From: a virus
Virus record (IMG/VR): IMGVR_UViG_3300027847_000621
Location: 1 to 20,207 of that record
DNA: 20,207 bases
Strand: one strand, 5' to 3'
Shown: positions 1-6,333 of the stretch, in pieces
How positions within the stretch are numbered: the stretch's first letter is position 1
How the letters are laid out: the number at the start of each line of letters is the position of its first letter
The notes under the pieces: generated by a model
Database searches by the model: none
Told to the model about the DNA's origin: nothing
The model's input: only the letters and a program-made list of their open reading frames with translations
Position numbers and translations under genes: made by a program

Positions 1-1
1 A

Positions 2-2518
2 GGTCTCCAGACTGCTTTGAGTTCCGGCAAGGGGTATGAATATAATCCCACCAGAGGTAAAGAAGTTCTAGACGCACTACAGGAGTTTGAGACAGGTAGT
101 GCTGACGAAATAGTAGACATAATTGATGGCAAGGTAATTAGTAAATTAAGTGAAGTTGGTAGAACTACTGCTCCCTCTTTAAGTGACGATCTTGTGCAAA
201 CTATAACTAGGTTTGCAGTAGATCTAGTTGAAGATGCTGCAGAAAATAAAATTGATTTAGGGATTGATTTTACGCAGAAGGCGAGCGAAATTGTACGGCA
301 GATTTTTGTAGAAGTAGGAGCAGGAAACATTGATAGTGACTTACTGCAGAGGGCTCTTAGAAAAGCCAAGTTAACTGAAGCAGATTTTGCTGACGCTTCT
401 GGAGCATCACTCTCAGCCAGCGCTAAAGAAATGTCTAGATATTCTCCAATGGGTAAACTAGCTAAGGCTCTAGCTAACCTAGATCCCAGAACTAAAAAAG
501 TATTGGATGCTTTTGCTAGTAATAATAAAAAAGTAGTAAGCATATATTCCTGGGGCTATGATGCGGCGATGCGACTAGATAGAGAACGTCGTGCATTAAT
601 GGTGACACAACTATCCACTACCGCTAGAAATACTGCAACAGGCATCACAGCAGCCACTATGGGATCTATGGCTAACGTCTTGGAGAGTACTATATACCAT
701 GCATTTAAAGGTATTAGTAAAGCACGTAGCGGAGAAGAGGCTATTACTATTAGTGGCCTAAAGAACGGATGGAGAAGTATTGTAAGAGATTCTTTTGGTA
801 CTCTTGCTGCTATGGACAACACGCTACGTACTAAGGAAATATCTAACGCACTACTACAACATAATCCTAGATTAGCACGACTGATTGATCGCTCGATGAC
901 GGAGTTAGAAGGAACAGAAGAGCTTAGTAAATTTTCACGTCTTGCTAATACCCTTAACATAGCGCAGGATGTCTTCCTAAGAAGAGCAGTCTTCACTGAT
1001 TCTGTAGAAAAGCAATTGCGGCGGCAAGGTATTGACCTTGTTGATACCCTTAATCAAGGTAAAAATGTACCTATAAAGGTACTACAAAAAGGTGTAGAAG
1101 ATGCGCTTGAATTTACATTCTCTAGGATGCCCAAGCCAGGAGGTGGCAGGGTAGGTGATAGCATTGGTAACGCATTTATAAAGCTCACTGAACTATTACC
1201 TATGGTGCCTATAGGTACTGGAGCGCATCCTTTCGCACGGTTCATGGTGAATGCTATGCAGTTCCAATTTGAATACAGCCCACTGAATTACTTTGGTGCA
1301 ACGGAAAGACTATTCCGGTATGGACAGAAGAAGGGCGTAGCAGAGGCAATAGATGTTACTACTAGGATGGGTAAAAATCTTAAAGAGGATACTCTCACAG
1401 ATGCTTCAGTGATGCTTGCCGAAGCACGTATGAAGTTTTCTAAGGGGACAGTAGGTGCTGCTGCTTTGGCGGCAGCGGTCAAATACCGTTCCGACCATCA
1501 AGAAGATCTTCCTAACTGGTATGACATCGGTACAGAAGGATCACGTACTGTTGATATGCGTCCCTTCTTTCCTATTGCTCCCTATCTACTAGTGGCAGAT
1601 GTTATAGTAAAACTAGCAGAAGGTAATTCAGCAGGTCTATCTGGTAGGGCTATCTATGAAGGTATGACAGGTTCTATGGCTAGAACAGGACTGAGTTCTT
1701 ACGTAGCTGACGGGTTCTTTAAAGCGCTACAAAGTGAAGGTCCAATTACGCTAGACGTACAAGCAGAGAGAATTGCAGAAGCTGGCGGTAAATATCTGGC
1801 TGAAATAGGTGGGGCAGCGTTAACTCCTATACGTTTTGTCAATGATATTATCAAACAATTTGATGCTGACGCTGCAGTACTAAAAGATTCTAATGCAATA
1901 GAAGGGCAAGGATGGCCCTCTAGGGGCTTAGATGCATTCGTAAAGAAATCGTTTAAGAATGTACCTTTCCTAGAGCAAACGCTACCGGATGCTATTAGCC
2001 CCATCACATCACGTAAGATCATAGAGCAAAGTCCAATCATGAAAGCATTCTTTGGTCCCCGTTTCATGGAGCGTAAAAGAGAAGCAGAGATACAGCTTAT
2101 GCGTCACGGCTACGAGTCGTGGCAAGTTGTGCCTACATCGGGAGATAAGACAGCAGACAGATATGTTAAAAAATTCATGGGGCCATACGTAGAGTCGTAC
2201 ATAGGAGACCTTGTAGAAACTGATCACTACAAAGGGCTTTCCAAACCAATGAAAAGAGAAAAACTTAAAAAATACCTTGATGTTCTACGTAAGGAAGCTA
2301 AAGCACTGGGCAAGGCAGAAGCTAGCATGGATGCTGATGGAGGTTACACTCCTTTTGATAGAGCAAGTTGGATGCGGCTTCGCCCAACGCAACGCTTAGA
2401 AGCAGACGCATATTTTGTCCAGCGATACGGTCGAACTGTTATGGAAATGCAACAAGTAGACCCCGAAGCTAATCACGTAGCAATCGGGGTCTATGTGGCT
2501 AAGGCATTAACTAAGTAG
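2..2518 (+). CDS. Very large phage protein, C-terminal part (probable virion/internal protein)
   Basis: This is the only long + strand gene. The frame is open to the left edge, with no stop from base 2, and the first apparent start (TTG at 17) has no SD. I read it as the 3' part of a longer gene, with about 838 residues visible. The protein is mostly helical and charged, with Ala/Gly-rich stretches (residues about 205-225 and 480-495) and a hydrophobic Pro-rich stretch near 520-535 followed by VADVIVKLAEG. I see no catalytic motif. Size, strand and position at the boundary with the replication genes suit the large internal or DNA-ejection proteins of podovirus-like phages, or a polyvalent virion protein. 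This function comes from context only. It ends 4 bases before the stop of the converging mazG gene. Confidence 0.75.
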   Translation, partial: GLQTALSSGKGYEYNPTRGKEVLDALQEFETGSADEIVDIIDGKVISKLSEVGRTTAPSLSDDLVQTITRFAVDLVEDAAENKIDLGIDFTQKASEIVRQIFVEVGAGNIDSDLLQRALRKAKLTEADFADASGASLSASAKEMSRYSPMGKLAKALANLDPRTKKVLDAFASNNKKVVSIYSWGYDAAMRLDRERRALMVTQLSTTARNTATGITAATMGSMANVLESTIYHAFKGISKARSGEEAITISGLKNGWRSIVRDSFGTLAAMDNTLRTKEISNALLQHNPRLARLIDRSMTELEGTEELSKFSRLANTLNIAQDVFLRRAVFTDSVEKQLRRQGIDLVDTLNQGKNVPIKVLQKGVEDALEFTFSRMPKPGGGRVGDSIGNAFIKLTELLPMVPIGTGAHPFARFMVNAMQFQFEYSPLNYFGATERLFRYGQKKGVAEAIDVTTRMGKNLKEDTLTDASVMLAEARMKFSKGTVGAAALAAAVKYRSDHQEDLPNWYDIGTEGSRTVDMRPFFPIAPYLLVADVIVKLAEGNSAGLSGRAIYEGMTGSMARTGLSSYVADGFFKALQSEGPITLDVQAERIAEAGGKYLAEIGGAALTPIRFVNDIIKQFDADAAVLKDSNAIEGQGWPSRGLDAFVKKSFKNVPFLEQTLPDAISPITSRKIIEQSPIMKAFFGPRFMERKREAEIQLMRHGYESWQVVPTSGDKTADRYVKKFMGPYVESYIGDLVETDHYKGLSKPMKREKLKKYLDVLRKEAKALGKAEASMDADGGYTPFDRASWMRLRPTQRLEADAYFVQRYGRTVMEMQQVDPEANHVAIGVYVAKALTK
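2457..2493. repeat. Perfect 10-bp inverted repeat at the convergent gene junction
   Basis: TAGACCCCGA (2457-2466) is matched exactly by its reverse complement TCGGGGTCTA (2484-2493) across a 17-base loop. It lies in the last codons of the + strand gene, just downstream of the - strand operon's final stop. An RNA from either strand would form a GC-rich hairpin. No clear U-tract follows on either strand, so a bidirectional terminator or an RNA-stabilising 3' hairpin is only inferred. Confidence 0.6.
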
Positions 2519-2522
2519 TAGG

Positions 2523-2852
2523 CTAACGGTTATCTCCGCTCCCCTGTAGCGTATTATTCTTTTGCCTTTCCATCAGCTTAACTCTGTTCTGTCCTGCAAT
2601 TGTAGACAGAGGGATCTCTAGGTCATTAGCTAACGCAGCACAGTACCACAACACATCCCCCAGCTCAGATGCCACCTGTTCTTTCCAGTCAGGTGGCATT
2701 TTGCTTTCCCCGTCCCTGATAATCTTCTTAATTTTATTAGCTACTTCACCCGCCTCACCTGCAAGCCCCAATGCTGGGTACATAAGTTTGTACTCGGTAG
2801 GGTAGATTGCGGTTTTCTGTGCAGCGAACTGATAGTCATCAAACGTAAGCAT
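2523..2852 (-). CDS. mazG: MazG-like nucleotide pyrophosphohydrolase
   Basis: All-alpha NTP pyrophosphohydrolase, expected to hydrolyse (d)NTPs, or possibly (p)ppGpp-type alarmones, to monophosphates using Mg2+. The two metal-binding boxes are EAGE (residues 33-36) and ELGD (63-66), set in the family context YPALGLAGEAGEV and LGDVLWYCAAL. I chose ATG 2852 because AAGGAG lies 9 bases upstream and phage homologues begin with MT(L/F)xxYQ-like sequence. A GTG at 2906 preceded by GGAGA would add 18 residues and overlap the upstream gene by 29 bases. This is the last gene of the - strand operon. Together with thyX and the RNR it belongs to the nucleotide-metabolism set. Family assignment is secure; the natural substrate cannot be told from sequence. 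Confidence 0.9.
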   Translation of the reverse strand: MLTFDDYQFAAQKTAIYPTEYKLMYPALGLAGEAGEVANKIKKIIRDGESKMPPDWKEQVASELGDVLWYCAALANDLEIPLSTIAGQNRVKLMERQKNNTLQGSGDNR

Positions 2853-2877
2853 TCCGTACTTCTCCTTTAGCCAGTTA

Positions 2878-3090
2878 TCAGCGTGATGTTTTATTTGGTT
2901 TTCCACTTTTTAGTGTCTCCAAATTCTCAAAGTACGCAGCGTTAAATCCCCGAAGCCATTCTCTGTACTGCATAGTATGAGAGTTAAAAGGTGATGACAT
3001 ATGCCCCTTGATAAAGGCTGTGTGCCCTTTTTGGTACTGTATTCGGAGAGGGGCATCATTCTTAGTTAGCAATCCTCGATGTGAAGACAT
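2878..3090 (-). CDS. RMF/CrpP-like small protein
   Basis: A 70-residue basic protein. Residues about 19-58 follow the ribosome modulation factor pattern: a GxxAxxxG helix (YQKGHTAFIKG), a short turn with SPF where many homologues have NPF or CPY, then an Arg/Trp helix (REWLRGFNAAYF). Cellular RMF binds the 30S subunit and promotes 100S ribosome dimers in stationary phase. The related CrpP-type proteins are poorly understood. I place this gene in the superfamily by motif spacing only. ATG 3090 was chosen because GAGG precedes it; a GTG at 3123 would add 11 residues but lacks a good SD. A role in slowing or retuning host ribosomes is speculation. Confidence 0.6.
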   Translation of the reverse strand: MSSHRGLLTKNDAPLRIQYQKGHTAFIKGHMSSPFNSHTMQYREWLRGFNAAYFENLETLKSGKPNKTSR

Positions 3091-3109
3091 AGTTTTTATT
3101 TCCTCGTTA

Positions 3110-3379
3110 CTAGGTATCAACACAGTAACTACGTGTCTCTACTTTTATCTCACTCATTGCTGCTAGCAACAACTCTCGTTGCACCGGGGCAGGTACTGTT
3201 ACGTCTACCCAATCTGTATGTGGATGTCCGAGACCCGTAGAGATAGCCAGCCGTCCGTGTGCATGATTACCCGCATCTAGGTGGGCTAGTGCATTTTCTA
3301 AGTTATGATACTGTTTCCTTAATTTAGTAACGTATGTAAGTGTACTCAGTGACATAGCCATAATAGGATTATCTTCCAT
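3110..3379 (-). CDS. Hypothetical protein
   Basis: An 89-residue protein I do not recognise. The N-terminal half is predicted helical (MSLSTLTYVTKLRKQYHNLENALAHL) and is followed by a His/Gly-rich stretch (AGNHAHGR, GLGHPHTDW). The last third is again likely helical. It has a single Cys near the C-terminus, no membrane segment and no signal peptide. The ATG at 3379 has only a weak GAAAG upstream. It lies between the MIP18-like and RMF-like genes in the same orientation, probably co-transcribed. The histidines could bind metal, but no known motif is visible. Confidence 0.6.
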   Translation of the reverse strand: MEDNPIMAMSLSTLTYVTKLRKQYHNLENALAHLDAGNHAHGRLAISTGLGHPHTDWVDVTVPAPVQRELLLAAMSEIKVETRSYCVDT

Positions 3380-3434
3380 AACAATTATCTTTCTAATATT
3401 TGAGGGGTGGTATGTTTGGTGCGTACTTAACTTT

Positions 3435-3728
3435 CTATATCCATCCTAGCATTAGTTTTGTCTCTTCCGGTACCGAGTCCATTGTAAATGGGGGATCGAA
3501 AGTTGTTATCACATCTACCGTTTCTGCACCGGCATCCTTGCAAGCCCTCTCAATCATTACAACAATCTCATCTGCAAACCCGCACCATGCACTAGTTAGC
3601 GTATGAGTTACTGTAACTTTTGGAAAGTGATCTACATCTATATCGTATATTAAACCAAGATCATATACATTCACGGCGATTTCAGGATCATATACTTTTT
3701 GTAGCTGCTCAATTATTAAGTTTTTCAT
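3435..3728 (-). CDS. MIP18 (DUF59/PaaD-like) family protein, possible Fe-S assembly factor
   Basis: This 97-residue protein matches the MIP18/DUF59 fold. The N-terminal signature YDPEIAVNVYDLGLIYDI (residues 13-30) is typical, followed by a beta strand (KVTVTHTLTSAWC) with the family's conserved Cys at 49, and an acidic helix (GFADEIVVMIERA). Cellular relatives (SufT, the PaaD N-terminal domain, eukaryotic MIP18) help insert Fe-S clusters. AAGGAG lies 10 bases before the ATG. The phage's own plausible client is the Cas4-like nuclease encoded at 9762-10622, which keeps a four-cysteine Fe-S set. Family assignment is firm; the role in the phage is inferred. Confidence 0.85.
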   Translation of the reverse strand: MKNLIIEQLQKVYDPEIAVNVYDLGLIYDIDVDHFPKVTVTHTLTSAWCGFADEIVVMIERACKDAGAETVDVITTFDPPFTMDSVPEETKLMLGWI

Positions 3729-3749
3729 CCTTATATTACTCCTTCACTT

Positions 3750-3932
3750 CTACGGGAGTATGGTATCCCTATTAATACTAGCTTTTGGTCTAGGGATATT
3801 TCTGGTACTGGTTTCAAGTTCTTCTATAGTTCTCCTTTGCTCAGTAATCACCTTAACCGCTTCTAACATAACTTTGTAATACTTATCATCTTTAGCGGCA
3901 CTGTTCTTTAGGGCGTCCACTATATCATACAT
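3750..3932 (-). CDS. Hypothetical small helical protein
   Basis: A 60-residue ORF between the tRNA gene and the MIP18-like gene. Residues 1-45 are likely helical with heptad-like spacing (VMLEAVKVITEQRRTIEELE), suggesting a coiled coil; the tail is Pro/basic. No SD is evident before the ATG at 3932, which makes it less certain than its neighbours. I do not recognise the family. An 8-bp inverted repeat (TATCCCTA 3764-3771 with TAGGGATA 3791-3798) falls in its last codons. Confidence 0.45.
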   Translation of the reverse strand: MYDIVDALKNSAAKDDKYYKVMLEAVKVITEQRRTIEELETSTRNIPRPKASINRDTILP

Positions 3933-3970
3933 TTACTTTGCCAATCTGTTATACATCCGCTTCACCAAAA

Positions 3971-4046
3971 TGGTGGAGGCGATCGGGATCGAACCGACGA
4001 CCTACGGCTTGCAAAGCCGTCGCTCTCCCAACTGAGCTACGCCCCC
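3971..4046 (-). tRNA. tRNA-Ala (anticodon UGC), CCA encoded
   Basis: A complete 76-base cloverleaf reads on the - strand. The acceptor stem GGGGGCG pairs with CGCCTCC and includes a G3-U70 wobble pair, the main alanyl-tRNA synthetase identity signal. The D arm is GCTC..GAGC. The anticodon stem ACGGC/GCCGT carries the loop TTTGCAA, giving anticodon TGC. The T arm has loop TTCGATC. The discriminator base is A and CCA is encoded. It sits inside the - strand operon, between a small membrane protein gene and a hypothetical ORF, so it is likely processed from the operon transcript. It would decode GCA and other GCN codons. No intron or mismatch is seen. Confidence 0.97.
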
Positions 4047-4092
4047 AATCCCTGGGTCTATTGAGGCACACTGATACAGTACTGCTGCTGCA

Positions 4093-4239
4093 CTAATTAT
4101 CCTGCCTAACAGTACCACCTAGATAGTTAGGAGTCGGTACACTGGGTGCATACTTAACTCTCCCAATAACAAACCCCACCCCACAACCTACTATAAATAC
4201 AGCTAGCGGTGCGGCAACGTACAGTAGAACAGCTGCCAT
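4093..4239 (-). CDS. Small single-pass membrane protein
   Basis: A 48-residue ORF filling the gap between tRNA-Ala and thyX. It is almost entirely a hydrophobic segment (residues 1-25: AAVLLYVAAPLAVFIVGCGV and onward), followed by a short basic/polar tail (GRVKYAPS through VRQDN). AAGGAG at 4246-4251 lies 6 bases before ATG 4239; a second ATG at 4242 would be only 3 bases away and adds one Met. The Lys/Arg after the membrane segment suggests the N-terminus faces out and the tail the cytoplasm. Position just after thyX argues for co-expression. Holin, antiholin or superinfection-exclusion roles are possible, but nothing in the sequence decides. Confidence 0.7.
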   Translation of the reverse strand: MAAVLLYVAAPLAVFIVGCGVGFVIGRVKYAPSVPTPNYLGGTVRQDN

Positions 4240-4254
4240 CATAGTCTCCTTACG

Positions 4255-4929
4255 TTATTCAGTTAATGCGAGCCAGCTTTCTGGGAACAGCTTCATCATA
4301 ATACTATCCCATTCTTTAGCCAACTCCCGGATCTCCTGTTGTGCATCCTCCTTAGACCTTAAATTATATGCTCGTGCCCAGGCGTACAGAGAACCTGTTA
4401 CGTAGTACTCAGTGTACATGGACTGCGGCAGTACCATACGAGCTTGTTCTGGGCAGACACCCTTCTGGAGTAGCCTCTTGTAGACCCAGGTGCATCTGTT
4501 AAGAACTGTGTCATAGTCATCAATCATAGACTTGCGACCGTACACGGTTAGTGGATTGATATCAATAACCTCACTTGATGACCCTTGTTTCTTATCAGAT
4601 GCCTTACCGCGCCACTCCTCCGGCTTGTAGAACTCTGGATCTTCGTCTACGTACCGGCGACTTACCTCATTGTAGGAGAACCCCACCGTGTGTTTAAACC
4701 TCTGCCTAGCCACAAACAACGGAACCTTTTCACGCATTGTAACCGTGGCATGTGTAAAGGGTGTGAAGTGATCGTGAGCAGCTAGGTATTTAATCAGCCT
4801 AATATCTTTATCCTCTAACTGCTCCCCCATTTCGTTGAGTTTATATTCAGACTCCTTATTAAAACTTACCCTAGCTGCATTTACTACAGTAAGGTCGGTA
4901 CCCATTGAGTCTACTAGTTCTACTTTCAT
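4255..4929 (-). CDS. thyX: Flavin-dependent thymidylate synthase
   Basis: ThyX converts dUMP to dTMP using FAD, NADPH and methylenetetrahydrofolate, and unlike ThyA yields tetrahydrofolate directly. The 224-residue length is normal. The signature region is RQR at 75-77, seven residues, then Ser85, Asn87, Ser90 and Arg92, in the segment ARQRFKHTVGFSYNEVSRRY. The usual motif is RHRX7S, so the middle His is Gln here. The N-terminal region with HDHFTPFTHATVTM (52-65) is also typical. The ATG overlaps the stop of the upstream nuclease gene as ATGA, implying translational coupling. It works with the B12-dependent RNR and MazG to supply DNA precursors. Confidence 0.95.
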   Translation of the reverse strand: MKVELVDSMGTDLTVVNAARVSFNKESEYKLNEMGEQLEDKDIRLIKYLAAHDHFTPFTHATVTMREKVPLFVARQRFKHTVGFSYNEVSRRYVDEDPEFYKPEEWRGKASDKKQGSSSEVIDINPLTVYGRKSMIDDYDTVLNRCTWVYKRLLQKGVCPEQARMVLPQSMYTEYYVTGSLYAWARAYNLRSKEDAQQEIRELAKEWDSIMMKLFPESWLALTE

Positions 4930-5357
4930 TTTACCACCGCAAGATATGTTATTGCACGATTTAAAATCTCACCACAATCATCGAAGCCCCCTAATGCCCT
5001 GTTGCATTTGTGACAGAGCCATCCTCTAAAAGTCTCAGTATCGTGACAGTGGTCCAGTACCCATGGCCCATTCTTGGTATTCCCTTTGCCTTTGCCCTGC
5101 TCTGCATCCTTATTACATATAGGACATATGTAACCTTCGTGTGGCATACCATGCTCTTTACGTAACCTCTGTCTTACATTGTGCAAATATCTGTTGCACT
5201 TTTTACATTCAGGACGGAGGTAGTTACCTCCAGATGTCATAGAGAATGAGGACAGTGGGAGGTACTCTTCACATTTACTACATACCTTACCTTGCCCTGC
5301 CCCCAGATCCCCATTTTCTATCTCCTCAAATAAATGTAGTTGAGTATCTATTTTCAT
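4926..5357 (-). CDS. Recombination endonuclease VII-like HNH nuclease with N-terminal zinc ribbon
   Basis: A 143-residue protein with two zinc modules. The N-terminal ribbon is CSKC (26-29) plus CKKC (51-54). The core has CPIC (78-81), then LDHCHD (101-106), RGWLCHKCN (111-119) and ALGGFDD. The core matches the endonuclease VII family (T4 gp49), with the catalytic Asp102/His103 and Asn119 and structural cysteines 78, 81, 115 and 118. T4 endo VII resolves branched DNA during packaging, but many phage relatives are homing-type or uncharacterised. The start ATG has only a weak SD, 2 bases after the upstream stop, so it is probably translated by coupling. Function as a DNA junction or nicking nuclease is inferred from family. 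Confidence 0.85.
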   Translation of the reverse strand: MKIDTQLHLFEEIENGDLGAGQGKVCSKCEEYLPLSSFSMTSGGNYLRPECKKCNRYLHNVRQRLRKEHGMPHEGYICPICNKDAEQGKGKGNTKNGPWVLDHCHDTETFRGWLCHKCNRALGGFDDCGEILNRAITYLAVVK

Positions 5358-5359
5358 AT

Positions 5360-5917
5360 CTATAGGTCCAGGGCTAATTGTCTAGGATTTTTCTCTTCAA
5401 AAACCTTCGCGTAAAACTTTGCAACTTTCATAAGTTCTTCCGGGGTTGCATCCCTTTTTAACGTGTTTGCTCTAGTTGATACAACTGCTATATTACCTTT
5501 AACGTAGCCAAGTTCTGGGATTAATCGATCCAAGCTAGGGGCTCTAATCATAGAATTTTTAAAGTCTCCTCCTACTTTCATTTGTATTCCCAGTGCAGGA
5601 CATATCATATCAGAAGGTGTAATACTTTTAATGTACTCCGTTGTTAGGTTAAATGGTATTTTTAGAGACCTTGCTCTGTTTTTAGCATCCTTAACACGCC
5701 GCCTTTCCCAGTTTTGCGCATTCCATAGTGCTTTTGTTTCTTTACCTCTAGGCGAGGTGCGGTAGGTAGCATTATAATCCCTTGAATGTTGGGCGTTACA
5801 TTCTTTACACCAATTTTTATGTTTGTCAATAGACTCTCTTCTTGCACCAAACATGTAAAAAAGTTTCCACTCCTTACAGCGAGTACATACCTTGCCCTCT
5901 GTACTAGGATCTAACAT
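5360..5917 (-). CDS. HNH-like (endonuclease VII-related) nuclease with N-terminal zinc ribbon
   Basis: A 185-residue protein. Residues 9-41 form a zinc ribbon (CTRC at 11-14, CKEC at 37-40) very like that of the next gene downstream. A basic linker (about 55-90) follows. The C-terminal core has ICPALG (105-110), SLDRLIPELGYVKGN (128-142) and RANTLKRDATPEEL (149-162). This SLDR..GYxxGN..aN..K pattern is common in phage HNH-like or homing endonuclease proteins in which the first His is replaced. AGAGGTG precedes the ATG, which overlaps the upstream stop as TAATG. The two neighbouring nucleases may be selfish homing genes or junction resolvases. Confidence 0.8.
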   Translation of the reverse strand: MLDPSTEGKVCTRCKEWKLFYMFGARRESIDKHKNWCKECNAQHSRDYNATYRTSPRGKETKALWNAQNWERRRVKDAKNRARSLKIPFNLTTEYIKSITPSDMICPALGIQMKVGGDFKNSMIRAPSLDRLIPELGYVKGNIAVVSTRANTLKRDATPEELMKVAKFYAKVFEEKNPRQLALDL

Positions 5918-6117
5918 TACGTCACCTCTTGCTGCTCACCGCTACACCTGTTTACATAGTCCTGCAGTAGATGCAAGCTGCCGTACACATGACCTTCTTC
6001 TGGTTCCCCATTCTCTTTCCAGTGTTGTAGTTCATCTCCCCAGTTATACAATACCAATGTCTGCAAGGCTTCAAACTCTTCCTTACGCATTGGGGCTGGC
6101 TTGTACTTAATGGACAC
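5917..6117 (-). CDS. Hypothetical small protein
   Basis: A 66-residue soluble ORF. It starts at a GTG (6117) with AAAGGAG seven bases upstream, so the non-ATG start is well supported. The composition is acidic and aromatic (LVLYNWGDELQHWKENGEPE), with a single Cys and no membrane segment. Its stop overlaps the next ATG by one base and its start overlaps the upstream ORF by 11 bases, typical of a coupled operon gene. I do not recognise the family. Confidence 0.65.
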   Translation of the reverse strand: MSIKYKPAPMRKEEFEALQTLVLYNWGDELQHWKENGEPEEGHVYGSLHLLQDYVNRCSGEQQEVT

Positions 6118-6319
6118 TGTGATACTCCTTTACGTAATCTACGTAGTAGTCATCTGCAGAAGGCCAAGCATCCCGCGCTGCCTCCATAGCGTCTCCCACT
6201 GCCTTCTCAATGTCAGCAGGATGTTCTGTTACTACTTCAAATATAAATTCAACATCATCACAGTTATTGTGACCCTGCAATGCACCTTCTACAACAAGTC
6301 CCACCTCTATCTTAGCCAT
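6107..6319 (-). CDS. Hypothetical small acidic protein
   Basis: A 70-residue, strongly acidic protein. A strand-forming N-terminus (AKIEVGLVVEG, then DDVEFIFEVVT) is followed by a helix (DIEKAVGDAMEAARDAW) and an aromatic tail (DDYYVDYVKEYHSVH). A strong AAAGGAGG lies before ATG 6319 and overlaps the RNR stop region, so it is co-transcribed with the RNR. A beta-beta-alpha fold is likely. I see no motif for a function. It could be a small inhibitor or adaptor protein, but that is a guess. Confidence 0.7.
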   Translation of the reverse strand: MAKIEVGLVVEGALQGHNNCDDVEFIFEVVTEHPADIEKAVGDAMEAARDAWPSADDYYVDYVKEYHSVH

Positions 6320-6333
6320 GAATGGTACCTCCT

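Noticed and set aside
17-19. TTG at 17 as the true start of the virion gene
   Set aside because: No SD, and the frame is open to the window edge, so the gene very probably starts upstream.
556-996. 146-codon - strand ORF inside the + strand virion gene (with similar ones to 2227)
   Set aside because: Shadow frames of the large + gene with unnatural Ser/Leu/Val composition and no SD; the + frame is continuous and protein-like.
3764-3798. 8-bp inverted repeat TATCCCTA/TAGGGATA near the end of the 3750-3932 ORF
   Set aside because: AT-rich stem with a 19-base loop inside a coding region; likely chance, no regulatory context.
3962-3976. CACC-ATTTT-GGTG hairpin directly at the tRNA-Ala 3' end, as a terminator
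   Set aside because: Only four base pairs, and it overlaps the CCA tail; the operon seems to continue to mazG.
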